From assembly GCA_963737835.1 (NCBI GenBank), contig CAVTUH010000002.1, forward strand, positions 682,001-746,000: a stretch of DNA of 64,000 nucleotides. The letters run 5' to 3'. Position numbers and translations under genes: made by a program. Numbering within the stretch: position 1 is the stretch's first letter; every line of letters begins with the position of its first letter. Of this stretch, positions 23,882-33,522 are shown piece after piece. The notes under the pieces are model-generated. The model had not been told where the DNA came from, searched no databases, and saw only the letters and a list, made by a program, of their open reading frames with translations. The stretch comes from Palsa-1248 sp963737835. GTDB lineage: Bacteria; Gemmatimonadota; Gemmatimonadetes; Gemmatimonadales; Gemmatimonadaceae.

Positions 23882-24056
23882 CGGCTAGGGGTCAGGGGTG
23901 GCTCTGAACGGCGGGGTCAGGGACGGGCGCTACGCGCCCGGGAAAGGAGAAAGGAGACCCTCCACCACGGATTCACCTGTCGTCTCCTTTCTCCTTTCTG
24001 GCGTTCTCTCTCTCGGGCGCCTAGCGCTCGTCCCCGACCCCTGACCCCGCAGTTCC
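23882..24056. repeat. composite type B/C inverted repeat
   Basis: The left arm has AGGGGTCAGGGGTGG, CGGGGTCAGGGACG, GGGCGCtacGCGCCC and GGAAAGGAGAAAGGAGA. The right arm has TCTCCTTTCTCCTTTC, a C-like CTCTCTCTCGGGCGCC and CCCCGACCCCTGACCCCGC. It fills the space between two minus-strand PLP-enzyme genes and overlaps the 3' end of the dehydratase gene. Confidence 0.75.
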
Positions 24057-25040
24057 GTCCCTCAGTATCTCCGCCAGCAGCGGCAGCCCGATGTGCGAGC
24101 CACTGAGGATCAGCACGATCGTCCGCCCACGGCGATGCTCTGCCCGACGCCGCACCGCGGCGACAGCGAGCGCGCCCGCCCCTTCGACCAACACGGAATG
24201 GTGCTCCGCGATCATGCGGACGGCTGATCGCAACTCGGGCTCCTCAAGAAGGACCCACTCGTCGACGCATGTTTGGCAAATGGGGAAGGTGAGCGAGCCG
24301 GCCTCGACCAATCCAACCGTCGCATCGGAAATCGATTCGCGAGATGCCTGCTCGAGGAGACGGCCGGCTTCCACGCTATGCGTCATCACGGCCGATGCGC
24401 TGGGCTGACATCCCACGACGCGGACCGCCGGTCGCCGCGTCTTCAGGAACCCGGCAATGCCTGCGATGAGACCCCCACCACCAACCGGCACGATGACGCT
24501 GTCGAACGTCTCCAGCGCCTCGACCAGCTCGCGGGCGATCGTGCCCTGCCCTGCGATGACCTCTCGATCGTTGTAGGGAGAGACGTACACGCGGCCAGTC
24601 TCTCCTGCGTAGGCGCGAGCGGCCACTTCTGCGACGCCGGGATCGCCATCGATGAACCGCAGGTGAGCCCCGCGCGACCGGAGAGCTTCGACTTTGACCG
24701 CGGAGGCGGTCGCCGGCAGGAAGATCTCTCCCTGGATGCCCAGGACGGCGAGGGCGTGCGCCGTCGCGAGCGCGTGATTGCCAGTCGATGCCGTGACAAT
24801 GCCGGCCGCACGCTCGGCGGCGCTCAGCGACACGAGCTTGTTGAACGCGCCGCGCGCTTTGAACGACCCACTGATCTGGGCGCTCTCGAGCTTGAGAAAG
24901 ACTCGCGCGCCCACCTCGCGGCTGAGCACCACCGACTCCTCGAGAGGAGTGTCGCGCACATACTGACCGATCCGGCCAGCCGCCAGCTCGACGCCAGCCG
25001 CGACGTCGTCAGCCGAGTAGTTCGGGTCCAGCGTCCGCAT
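24021..25040 (-). CDS. PLP-dependent threonine/serine dehydratase family protein
   Basis: This 339-residue protein has the fold-type II pattern of threonine/serine dehydratases: LKLESAQISGSFKARGA with Lys61, TASTGNHALA (PLP-binding loop), VGGGGLIAGIAGFLK (phosphate-binding Gly loop) and VLILSGSH near the end. No regulatory ACT domain follows, so it is the short, catabolic-like form. Substrates could be threonine, serine or a hydroxy-amino acid related to the aminotransferase next door. The final residues (GSGVGDER) are encoded inside the flanking repeat, so the native C-terminus has probably been altered. Confidence 0.85.
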   Translation of the reverse strand: MRTLDPNYSADDVAAGVELAAGRIGQYVRDTPLEESVVLSREVGARVFLKLESAQISGSFKARGAFNKLVSLSAAERAAGIVTASTGNHALATAHALAVLGIQGEIFLPATASAVKVEALRSRGAHLRFIDGDPGVAEVAARAYAGETGRVYVSPYNDREVIAGQGTIARELVEALETFDSVIVPVGGGGLIAGIAGFLKTRRPAVRVVGCQPSASAVMTHSVEAGRLLEQASRESISDATVGLVEAGSLTFPICQTCVDEWVLLEEPELRSAVRMIAEHHSVLVEGAGALAVAAVRRRAEHRRGRTIVLILSGSHIGLPLLAEILRDGTAGSGVGDER

Positions 25041-25298
25041 GGGCGATGTTTACACTGCGCGCGGCGGTCTGACCAGTGCCCGGCCCTGGCGTGCAGAGCG
25101 GGTAGACTGTCAGACGGTAGACTGTCGACGTGCCTGGCCTCGAGGCTTCTGCTCCAGCGTCCAGCGTCTAACGTCCAGCGTCAACCTACCGGTTGCCCGC
25201 TTTCAGTCGGCTGCCAAATTGTCTACTCTCTACTTTCTGTCGTTCTACTCTCTCGGGCGCTTTAGCGCCCGCCCCCTGGTCCCTGGCCCCTGTCTTTT
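25041..25298. other. divergent intergenic region filled with repeat modules
   Basis: The dehydratase (minus) and amidase (plus) diverge from this region. It holds single arms of type A (25136-25181), type C (25221-25271) and type B (25271-25292, CCCCCTGGTCCCTGGCCCC). Promoters must be squeezed between or inside the modules; I cannot place them. Confidence 0.5.
25221..25271. repeat. type C dispersed module (copy 2, inverted)
   Basis: Read on the minus strand this begins CGGGCGCTAAAGCGCCCGAG and continues AGAGTAGAACGACAGAAAGT. It is almost identical to the copy at 62281-62331, 37 kb away. Confidence 0.85.
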
Positions 25299-27146
25299 AT
25301 GCTAGACCGTCGCGAGTTCCTGACCACCTGCTCCGCAATGGGGCTCGGTGCCACGCTGTTTCCGGGGACGCTGTGGGCGCTGGCCCACTCAGGGCGCGAG
25401 GTCACGCTGGAGATGATCGATGAGGCGGCGGCGATCGCCGATGTGCCGATCCCACCCGACGCACGCGACGCGATGCTGACGGCACTCAACCAGCGGGTCG
25501 AGAGCTACGAGGCGATCTATGCGCTGCACATATCCAACGGCGTCGCGCCCGCCCTGGACTTCAGCCCGGTCGTGGGGCGGCAACCGGCGTCCGAGCCGAA
25601 GCACGCGCCTCGCCTGTCGGCGGCGCCGGCGGTCGCATCGAGGGAAACACCCAAGCGCCTCGAGGATCTGTGTTTCGCCACGGTGCGCGAGCTCGCTGAG
25701 CTCGTCCGCACACGGAAGGTGTCGTCCGCAGCGCTCACCGCGATGTACAGCGACCGCCTCAAGCGCCTCGATCCAACGCTGAAGTGCGTCATCACAATGA
25801 CGGAGGATCGCGCGAAGGCGCAGGCGGCCGAGGCGGATCGGGATATCGCGGCCGGACGCTATCGCGGCCCACTCCACGGATTGCCGTGGGGCGCCAAGGA
25901 CCTGCTGGCCGCAAAAGGCTACCCCACGACGTGGGGCGCGGGCGGGTTCGAGCACCAGATGATCGACGAGGACGCGACTGTCGTGCAGCGTCTCGATGCC
26001 GCCGGCGCCGTTCTCATCGCGAAGCTCACGCTGGGCGCGTTGGCGTTGGGCGACCATTGGTACGGCGGGATCACCCGCAATCCGTGGAACACCGAGCAGG
26101 GCTCGAGCGGCTCGTCCGCGGGGCCTGCGTCGGCCACCGCGGCGGGGGCGGTGGCCTTCAGTATCGGCTCCGAAACGCTCGGCTCGATCGCATCACCATC
26201 GACCCGGTGCGGGTGCACCGGACTGCGGCCCACCTTCGGGCGGGTACCACGTACCGGCGCGATGGCCTTGTCGTGGAGCATGGACAAGCTCGGCCCCATC
26301 TGTCGATCGGTCGAGGATTGCGCGATTGTGCTCGACGCCATCGCGGGCCCCGATGGCCACGACCGCACCGTGCGGCCAGAGGCGTTCAACTGGGACGCCG
26401 CACTCAATTGGCGCACCTTGCGCATCGGATATCTCAAGTCGGAGTTCGACCGAGAACCACAGCCGCCGACGCCGCTCATGCCCACCGCGACGGCCGCTGC
26501 GGATTCCGCCACGCCCGAAGCACGACAGAAGCGCGAGGAGAGTCGCCATCAACAGGAGGCGTCCCGCATCCACGGCGAATACGACAAGCGGTACGATGAA
26601 GCCGCGCTCGACAAGTTAGCTGCCATGGGCGCCCGGATGACTCCGGTGGAGCTGCCTGCGCTCCCATGGCAGGCGATGACGACGATCCTTTTCGCGGAGT
26701 CGGCCGCCGCCTTCGACGAGCTGACCAGGTCGGGCCGCGACAAGCTGCTGACCGGTCAGGCACCAAACGATTGGCCGAACTCATTTCGAGCGGCGCGCTT
26801 CATCCCGGCGGTCGAGTACATCCAGGCCAACCGCGCGCGAATGCTCGGGATGGAGGCGATGGCAAAGCTCTTCGATCAAGTCGACGTCGTCGTTGCACCG
26901 TCATCGTCGGTGCAACTCACGATCACCAATCTGACGGGGCATCCGGCGCTGATCCTGCCCAACGGCTTCCGGGGCGCGGACGCGCCGCCCTTCGACGCGC
27001 ACCCCGGGTTCAACAACTATGGCGGCCCGGGCACGCCAGTCAGCCTGACATTCCTCGGGCCGCTCTACGGCGAGGCGAAGCTACTCGCGTTCGCCCGCGC
27101 GTATCAGGACGCCACGGAGTTCCACCGACAGCACCCGACCCTGTGA
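25299..27146 (+). CDS. Tat-exported amidase signature enzyme
   Basis: This 615-residue protein opens with DRREFLTTC, a twin-arginine signal. After an unusual linker of about 115 residues comes the amidase domain with its Ser-cisSer-Lys triad: Lys200 (LPWGAKDLLA), cis-Ser near 273 (GSSGSSAG) and nucleophile Ser296 (SETLGSIASPST). The family hydrolyses amides and includes GatA. The Tat signal and lack of gatB/gatC neighbours argue for a periplasmic hydrolase rather than tRNA amidation. A charged Gln/Glu/Arg-rich insertion (about residues 395-440) interrupts the domain. The substrate is unknown. It is convergent with the efflux operon. Confidence 0.85.
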   Translation: MLDRREFLTTCSAMGLGATLFPGTLWALAHSGREVTLEMIDEAAAIADVPIPPDARDAMLTALNQRVESYEAIYALHISNGVAPALDFSPVVGRQPASEPKHAPRLSAAPAVASRETPKRLEDLCFATVRELAELVRTRKVSSAALTAMYSDRLKRLDPTLKCVITMTEDRAKAQAAEADRDIAAGRYRGPLHGLPWGAKDLLAAKGYPTTWGAGGFEHQMIDEDATVVQRLDAAGAVLIAKLTLGALALGDHWYGGITRNPWNTEQGSSGSSAGPASATAAGAVAFSIGSETLGSIASPSTRCGCTGLRPTFGRVPRTGAMALSWSMDKLGPICRSVEDCAIVLDAIAGPDGHDRTVRPEAFNWDAALNWRTLRIGYLKSEFDREPQPPTPLMPTATAAADSATPEARQKREESRHQQEASRIHGEYDKRYDEAALDKLAAMGARMTPVELPALPWQAMTTILFAESAAAFDELTRSGRDKLLTGQAPNDWPNSFRAARFIPAVEYIQANRARMLGMEAMAKLFDQVDVVVAPSSSVQLTITNLTGHPALILPNGFRGADAPPFDAHPGFNNYGGPGTPVSLTFLGPLYGEAKLLAFARAYQDATEFHRQHPTL

Positions 27147-27174
27147 CCGCCTCGATGGCGCGCTAGGTATCGGA

Positions 27175-28512
27175 TCAATTCCCTGGTCGGGGCGCCTGCA
27201 CCGGCTGCGGCGGCGGTCCCGCCGTGTCCGACGGATTCTCCTCCGCCTGCAGCTGGACTTTGAGCCCGTCGGTGAGCGCGTCGGTGGGATTGACCACGAC
27301 AGTCGCCCCTTCCGTCACCCCGGAGTCGGATTCGACGTAGCTGCCATAATCGCGCGCGATCTTGATGGTCCGATGATGCAGCCGATGATCGGGGTCCACC
27401 TCGATGACCTTGATGCCCCCATCGGTGAGCGGCATGAGCGCGGTCGCAGGGACGACGAGTGGCGGATTCGCTCGATTGAAGACGAACTGGACATCCGCAT
27501 ACATGCCGGGCAGCAGCACGCCCTTCGGGTTCGTGATCTGCACCTCCGTCAGGAGTGTGCGGGACTGTGCGTCGACCGCCCGTGCCGTGCGGACGACTCG
27601 CCCCACGAACACCTGCGCCGGAAACTCTCTGACGCGAATGTTGGCGGTTTGACCGGGCACGATCGACGTCGCATCGCTCTGCGGGACTGAGATGTAAATC
27701 CGCACCGTATCCGTTTCGCCCATCTGGAACAGACTGGTCGGCGCGGAGCTGCCGTTGGACGGCATGGCCGCCCCCATCCCGCCGCCCGCGGTCACAAAGG
27801 CGCCGACGTCGACATTGCGCGCCGTGACGATCCCGTTGAAGGGCGCCGTCACGCGCTCGAACGACTGGAGCGCCTCCAGGCGACTGACGTCCGCCTGCTC
27901 AGCCGCGACGGTCGCCGCCGCGGCGCGGTTCGCCTGCACCTTTTGATCGTATTCATCGATCGTCACGACGCTGTCCTTCACCATCGCGGCCCAGCGTTGC
28001 TCCTCGACACGCGCCAACTCGAGAGCAGACTTGCCCTGCTCCAGGGTCGCCCGCGACTGCGCCAGCTGCGCATCCAGATCCGGCGTCTCGATCGTGGCGA
28101 GCACCTCGCCCGCTCGCACGGTGCGGCCGATGTCCGCATCCCACCCCTTCACATAACCGGAGGTACGAGCATAGATCGCCGCTTGGTGGAGCGGCTCGAG
28201 CGTGCCGGGCAGGTCCAGGTTGGCGTGCGGAGATCCACGCTTGATACGCGTCACCTGCACGACCGGTGTCGCATCCCGGCCCGCGAGCGCGGTAAGCACT
28301 CGCGCCGTTCGAATGCGTGGAATCGTTCCGACCGCGAAAGCCGCGACGAACAGCGCCGCGAGAATCACGACCGCTGCTTTGATGCGCCCGCGCCCGATCG
28401 GCCGGGCGGGCGGTGCCTCCTCCGTCGTAGCGTGCCCCGTGCCGTGGACGTACGACCCGTCGGTCTGGGTCGCCGCCTCATGCTCAGGCACGTGAGGTGA
28501 GTTCGGCGTCAT
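27175..28512 (-). CDS. RND efflux periplasmic adaptor (membrane fusion protein)
   Basis: This 445-residue protein has one N-terminal membrane helix (about 28-47). The barrel-sandwich half-motif LDLPGTLEPLHQAAIYARTSGY is followed by a coiled-coil hairpin rich in Ala/Glu/Gln, the second lipoyl half (FERVTAPFNGIVTARNVDVG) and beta-barrel/MP domains. It links the RND pump to TolC in the periplasm. It is the last gene of the operon TolC - pump - adaptor, overlapping the pump stop by ATGA. A Gly/Met/Ser-rich insertion after the second lipoyl half (GGGMGAAMPSNGSS) is unusual. Confidence 0.9.
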   Translation of the reverse strand: MTPNSPHVPEHEAATQTDGSYVHGTGHATTEEAPPARPIGRGRIKAAVVILAALFVAAFAVGTIPRIRTARVLTALAGRDATPVVQVTRIKRGSPHANLDLPGTLEPLHQAAIYARTSGYVKGWDADIGRTVRAGEVLATIETPDLDAQLAQSRATLEQGKSALELARVEEQRWAAMVKDSVVTIDEYDQKVQANRAAAATVAAEQADVSRLEALQSFERVTAPFNGIVTARNVDVGAFVTAGGGMGAAMPSNGSSAPTSLFQMGETDTVRIYISVPQSDATSIVPGQTANIRVREFPAQVFVGRVVRTARAVDAQSRTLLTEVQITNPKGVLLPGMYADVQFVFNRANPPLVVPATALMPLTDGGIKVIEVDPDHRLHHRTIKIARDYGSYVESDSGVTEGATVVVNPTDALTDGLKVQLQAEENPSDTAGPPPQPVQAPRPGN

Positions 28513-31500
28513 GCGCTCACCTCCGGGATCTCGATCTCGATCATCGGCGCTGATTTCCGGAGCGTCGTGTAGAGCACAGGCACCACGACGAGTGTGAAGA
28601 CCGTGGCGACCAGCAACCCACCGATCACCGCTCGGCCCAACGGAGCGTTCTGTTCACCACCACTTCCCAAACCGAGCGACATCGGGAGCATGCCAATGAT
28701 CATCGCGAGCGCCGTCATGCAGACAGGCCGGAGACGCGTGAAGCCGGCGTCCAGGACAGCCTCGACCGCGCTCCGACCGGCCATGCGCTGGTCTTCCGCG
28801 AACACGACCAGCAGAATGCTGTTGGACGTCGCGACGCCCATCGCCATGATCGTGCCCATCAGCGACGGCACATTGAGGGTCGTCCCGCTCACGTAGAGCA
28901 TCCAGACGATGCCCGCGAGGGCACCGGGTAATCCGAGAATGATGACCAATGGATTCATCCACGACTGGAAATTGATGACCATCAGCAGGTACGCGAGCAC
29001 GATCGCGCCCAGGATCCCGACCCCGATACCGAAGAACGAGGATCGCATGCTGGCGACCTGTCCGCGGACGATGATCTGCGAGCCACGGGGCAGGTGTTCT
29101 CGAGTGGACGCAACCAGCTTGTCGATATCGGCCGCGACACCGCCCAGATCGCGCTGGTCGTTCGAGGCGTACACGTCGATGACGGGCTGGATGTCGTAAT
29201 CGTTCAGCACGCCCATCGACTGCTCGCGTTTGACCGTAGCCAGATTCCCGAAGAGTTGCGGTGTGCCCTGACCCACCGCCGGGACCGGCGTGTTCACCAG
29301 GTCTTCCATGTTCGACACGTCGTACTGGGGTGTCATGACGTTGACCGAGTAGTTGATGCCGTTACGGGGATCGAGCCAGTAATTGGGCGCGGTCTGACCG
29401 CTCGAAGCGAGGGCAATGTTCACCTGGTTGGCGACGTCGCGTTCCGCGACGCCAGCTTGCGTCGCGAGATCACGGTTCACCGAGAAAAAGAGGCCCGGGT
29501 AATCCATGAACTGCTGCACGCGAACATCCGCCGCTCCGTGTACGCGTCGGATCTTGCTCGCCAATGCCTGCGCAACCTGGTAGTTGTCCTGTAGCTTGCG
29601 GCCCTGCACCTGCACGTCGATGCGCGCCGGCAAGCCGAGGTTGAGGACCTGGCTCACCATATCTGCCGGTTGGAAGAAGAAGGTGACGCCCGGAAACTGT
29701 CGTGGGAGAGTTTCTCGGAGGGTCCGGATGTAGTCGTACGTCGGGTGATGCTTCTCGCCGAGGCTGACCAGGATGTCGGCGTCCTGCGGGCCGACGCTGG
29801 CCGACGACGATGTCGCGAACCACGTCGAGCTGGTGTTCAACAGCCCGATGATGCTCATCACGAGGTCGACCTCATCGGCCGGAATGGTCCGGCGGATGGC
29901 GGTTTCGACCTGCGCCACCAGGACCTCGGTTTCCTCGACCTGCGTGCCGGCCGGCGCCCGGACGTGCAGTTGGAACTTGCCGCCGTCGACGCGCGGGAAG
30001 AAATCCTCGCCGATGAACGGGACCAGGAGGAACGACCCGAGGACGAACAGGGATGCCCCGCCCAATACCTGCCGGCGGTGAGAAATCGCCCAGGCCGCAA
30101 CGTCCAGATACGCGAGGCGGAAGCGCTCGAACCAGCCGTCGAAGATGATGTGCACCTTCTTGAAGACGCCGCCGCCCATCGCCACGGCGACCTCCGACTC
30201 GGTGAGCACGTGCCCCACACGCGCCCGAATCTCCGCGAGCTGGTGCGCTTCTGGTGCGAGGAGATGGCGCGCCATCGTCGGCACCACCGTGCGCGACAGC
30301 AAATACGACGCGAGCACAGCGAACACCACGGCCATTGCCAGTGGTCGGAACAGGGACGCGGCCGGACCGGTGAGCAGAAAGATCGGAATGAACACGATCG
30401 AGATCGACAGCGAGGCCACGAACGTGGGCGTCGCGGTTTGACTCGCCGCGTCCACGATGGCTTGGAGCACCTCCTTGCCCATGTGGACATTGCGATTGAT
30501 GTTCTCGATCTCGACTGTCGCGTCGTCGACGAGAATACCCACCGCGAGGGCCAGGCCGCCCAGCGTCATCGTATTGAGAGTTTGGCCGAGCGCGTTGAGA
30601 ATGATGATCGAGGTCAGGACAGCGAGCGGGATGGACGTGGCCACGATCAGCGTCGAGCGCCAACTGCCGAGGAACAGCAGGATCATGAGCGCAGTGAGGC
30701 ACGCCGCGATCACCGCCTCGGTGATCACGCCCTCGATGGCCGCTCGCACGAACAGCGATTGGTCGTTGAACAGCCGCAGCGTGATCCCATCGGGTAACGT
30801 GGCGGCAACCTGTGGCAGTATCTTCTTGACCTTGGCGATGATGTCCAGTGTCGACGCCGCCCCTTCTTTGTAAATGGGAATGGTGATGGCGCGCCGCCCG
30901 TTGAGCCGGACGATGTTCACCTGGACGTTCGCGCCATGTCGGACCTGAGCGACGTCCCGGATGTAGACCATCGCACCGTTCACTTCCTTGATCGGCAGGT
31001 CGTTCAGATCGAGCACGGAGTCCGGACTTCCGTTGAGGCGCACGGTGTATTCGCGCCCGCCAATCTTGGCCGTGCCCGACGGCAGGACGACGTTCTGCGC
31101 GTTCAGCGCGCTGCTGACGTCGGTCGCGGTGAGCCCCTTGGCGAACAGGGCCTTCTGATCGAGATCGACCATGACGCTGCGAGGCTTCCCGCCGACCGAC
31201 GGTCCGATCGCCGCACCACGGATGCTCGCCAGAGGCACGCGGACGAAGTTGTTCCCAATGTCGTTGAGCTCATCCTCCGGCATTGTCTTGCTGCCGACGG
31301 CGAGCCACACGATCGGCACGTCCGTGGCGTTGAACCGCACGATCGTCGGCGGCACTGCGCCCGGCGGGTAGATCTTCAGAATGGCTTGTGAGGCAGCGGT
31401 GATCTCGGCGACGCCCATGGCGACGTCGGCATCGGGCTGGAAGTAGATCTTGATCACCCCGACACCGTTGAACGTCGACGACTCGATGTGCTCGACGTCA

Positions 31501-31730
31501 TTGGCCACCGAGGAGTAGAAGCGCTGCGCCGACTGAATCATCCGGTGCTCCATCTCCTCCGGCGCCATCCCCGTGTAGTACCAGACGACGGTCGCCACCG
31601 GCATCGGGATCACGGGAAACACGTCGACCGCCATGCGGCCGATCGCGAAGATGCCGAAGATGAAGACGAGCAGAGACGCGCACGCGAACGTGTAGGGCCG
31701 CCTGAGCGCGAGGATGACGATCCACATCAT
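28509..31730 (-). CDS. RND efflux pump permease
   Basis: This 1073-residue inner-membrane protein has the AcrB/MdtB plan: an N-terminal helix (RRPYTFACASLLVFIFGIFAIGR), a large periplasmic loop, five helices, then the same repeated. The proton-relay Asp pair is present in LAVGILVDDATVEIEN. It exports small molecules or ions using the proton gradient. The periplasmic porter domains differ from the second pump in this window (41037), so the substrate range is likely different. It overlaps the adaptor gene by ATGA and follows the TolC gene by 15 bases, so it belongs to one operon. Confidence 0.92.
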   Translation of the reverse strand: MMWIVILALRRPYTFACASLLVFIFGIFAIGRMAVDVFPVIPMPVATVVWYYTGMAPEEMEHRMIQSAQRFYSSVANDVEHIESSTFNGVGVIKIYFQPDADVAMGVAEITAASQAILKIYPPGAVPPTIVRFNATDVPIVWLAVGSKTMPEDELNDIGNNFVRVPLASIRGAAIGPSVGGKPRSVMVDLDQKALFAKGLTATDVSSALNAQNVVLPSGTAKIGGREYTVRLNGSPDSVLDLNDLPIKEVNGAMVYIRDVAQVRHGANVQVNIVRLNGRRAITIPIYKEGAASTLDIIAKVKKILPQVAATLPDGITLRLFNDQSLFVRAAIEGVITEAVIAACLTALMILLFLGSWRSTLIVATSIPLAVLTSIIILNALGQTLNTMTLGGLALAVGILVDDATVEIENINRNVHMGKEVLQAIVDAASQTATPTFVASLSISIVFIPIFLLTGPAASLFRPLAMAVVFAVLASYLLSRTVVPTMARHLLAPEAHQLAEIRARVGHVLTESEVAVAMGGGVFKKVHIIFDGWFERFRLAYLDVAAWAISHRRQVLGGASLFVLGSFLLVPFIGEDFFPRVDGGKFQLHVRAPAGTQVEETEVLVAQVETAIRRTIPADEVDLVMSIIGLLNTSSTWFATSSSASVGPQDADILVSLGEKHHPTYDYIRTLRETLPRQFPGVTFFFQPADMVSQVLNLGLPARIDVQVQGRKLQDNYQVAQALASKIRRVHGAADVRVQQFMDYPGLFFSVNRDLATQAGVAERDVANQVNIALASSGQTAPNYWLDPRNGINYSVNVMTPQYDVSNMEDLVNTPVPAVGQGTPQLFGNLATVKREQSMGVLNDYDIQPVIDVYASNDQRDLGGVAADIDKLVASTREHLPRGSQIIVRGQVASMRSSFFGIGVGILGAIVLAYLLMVINFQSWMNPLVIILGLPGALAGIVWMLYVSGTTLNVPSLMGTIMAMGVATSNSILLVVFAEDQRMAGRSAVEAVLDAGFTRLRPVCMTALAMIIGMLPMSLGLGSGGEQNAPLGRAVIGGLLVATVFTLVVVPVLYTTLRKSAPMIEIEIPEVSA

Positions 31731-31745
31731 GGGAGCAGCTCTCCT

Positions 31746-33179
31746 CTAAAGCTCGCGACCCACGAGCGCTTCCAGCGTCGCGCGCGCGATCTGATAGTTG
31801 TATCGGGCGGTGACGAGCGCGACTCCCGCTTGCTGCTGGTTGACCTGTGCGGTGCTGAGATCGAGAAATGTAGCGACACCGTTTTGGTACCGAACGCTCA
31901 CCACGCGGAGATCCTCGGCCGCGACCCGCGCCGCCTCTTCCGCCTCACCAATGCTCTGCCACGCGAAGCGCAGGCTCGCCAGCAGTCGCTCGGCTTCCGC
32001 GCGCGCGAAGCGATGTTGGTCCGTCGCGGTCACGCGTGCCGTGTGGGCATCCGCGGACGCGCGAGTGACGGCATCTTCCCGGACGAACCCGTTGAACAAC
32101 GGATAGGACGTCCCGAGCTGGATCACCCATCCCGGACGTGCCGCCGAGTACGCGAGCGAGTTGTTGGCCCAGGTGTACCCGCCCGTCAGTTTGATGTCCG
32201 GCACGTACTCCGTTTGGGCCGAGCGCACGGCTGCGGTGCTGGCCCGCGCCGCCTCATCGGCCGCGCGCACCCCGGGTCCGCTGCGGACCGCGAGATCGAC
32301 GATCGCTGAATCGCTCAGCGCGAGCGCGGCGGCCGGCAGCGTGTCCCCACCCTGCCCGGCGACAGCACCACCGACCCCGACCAGCCGCCCGAGCGCGTAG
32401 GCGGCCGTCGTCAGCGTGTCACGCGCGGCGATCAGCTGTTGTCGCGCCGTCGTCGCATTGAGTTGAGCGAGCAGCACGTCGGCCCGGGTCGCGGTCCCGC
32501 GCCGCATGCGCGACTCGGCGTAGTCCACAGCGCGCTGAGCCGTAGCGACCGACGCGGCCGACACCTGCACGAGACCGTGCGCGCGCCGTTCGGCGTAGAA
32601 CGCTTGCTTCGCGTCGAGCACCACCCCGTAATGCTGCTCGAGCAAACTCGCGTCGGCCGATCGCGTATTCGCACGCGCGGACGCGACATCGGCACCGCGT
32701 CGGCCACCGGTGAACACATCGAACGACGCGACGAGACCGGCTGAGTACGATTGCGATGGATAACCGATCAGCGGACCCAGCGACGTGGTCGTCGGTGCCA
32801 GCGACGACAATGACTGTTGACCGGATTGATAGGCGCCGGCCACAAACGAGAGCTGCGGCAGGAACTCCCCGTACGCGACACGCTCCCCCGACTCGCCGAT
32901 CCGCAGAGACCCGCTGGCCTGCGCCATCACCGGGCTCACCTGTAGTGCCGCCGTGACAACGTCGCCAATGCTCATCGTCTCAACGTAGCGGACGGTGGAA
33001 TCCGGTCCGGCCGTGTCGACTGGCTGCGCATACGCGCGTCCAGATGCGACGGATCGGCTCGAGTCAGTCCCCTGTGCACGCGCCGCGCACGGCATCGCGA
33101 GCGCCGATACGACGGCCAACCCGAGCGCCGATACGACGGCCAACCAATGGAGTCCGTTCGTCCTTCCACTACCCAGCAT
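31746..33179 (-). CDS. TolC family outer-membrane efflux protein
   Basis: The protein has 477 residues from ATG 33179; an in-frame TTG at 33182 is one codon longer. A signal peptide ends near AARAQG. Two copies of the outer-membrane efflux repeat give the long helical tunnel: SIGDVVTAALQVSPVMAQA at the start and ALALSDSAIVDLAVRSGPGVRAADEAAR in the middle. VSVRYQNGVATFLDLSTAQ is the typical second-repeat signature. It is the first gene of the TolC-pump-adaptor operon, an order opposite to the second efflux operon in this window. Confidence 0.9.
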   Translation of the reverse strand: MLGSGRTNGLHWLAVVSALGLAVVSALAMPCAARAQGTDSSRSVASGRAYAQPVDTAGPDSTVRYVETMSIGDVVTAALQVSPVMAQASGSLRIGESGERVAYGEFLPQLSFVAGAYQSGQQSLSSLAPTTTSLGPLIGYPSQSYSAGLVASFDVFTGGRRGADVASARANTRSADASLLEQHYGVVLDAKQAFYAERRAHGLVQVSAASVATAQRAVDYAESRMRRGTATRADVLLAQLNATTARQQLIAARDTLTTAAYALGRLVGVGGAVAGQGGDTLPAAALALSDSAIVDLAVRSGPGVRAADEAARASTAAVRSAQTEYVPDIKLTGGYTWANNSLAYSAARPGWVIQLGTSYPLFNGFVREDAVTRASADAHTARVTATDQHRFARAEAERLLASLRFAWQSIGEAEEAARVAAEDLRVVSVRYQNGVATFLDLSTAQVNQQQAGVALVTARYNYQIARATLEALVGREL

Positions 33180-33182
33180 CAA

Positions 33183-33522
33183 CGTTCCTCGACAGCCCGT
33201 GCATAATTATGAGTCTTCCGGACACGTGAGACGGGCCGAGTGCACACCCCTGCGAACCTCGGCCCACGGGTGCGGGGATGTAGCGAACGTCCGTGGCGCG
33301 CCAAGCGGCGCTCGCACCCGGTATTCCCCCATACGCTGTACGCATGAGAGGAGACCGGCGCTGCACCCGACGCGGACGGCGCGCGAGCGCGCGGCGCCGA
33401 CCACGCTCTAAGTTAGTCAGACGTATGGCGTTCCGCGACTGATTCGCATGCCCCGCCGTCCGTGGCCGGTGGCACGTCAATCGCTCGCTGATATCCACGC
33501 TTCGTCGCGAGGGTTTCCCAGC
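33183..33522. other. divergent intergenic region (efflux operon / alcohol dehydrogenase)
   Basis: This region should contain the promoter of the TolC operon (minus) and of the dehydrogenase (plus). An AT-rich patch GCATAATTATGAGTC at 33201-33215 could supply a -10 element for the efflux operon, but no good -35 partner is visible. A GC-rich alternating tract (GGCGCGCGAGCGCGCGGCGC) lies at about 33379-33398. No RNA gene or coding frame is supported. Confidence 0.4.

Noticed and set aside
29670..30797. 375-codon open frame on the plus strand
   Set aside because: It is antisense to the RND permease gene and contains only charged low-complexity sequence.
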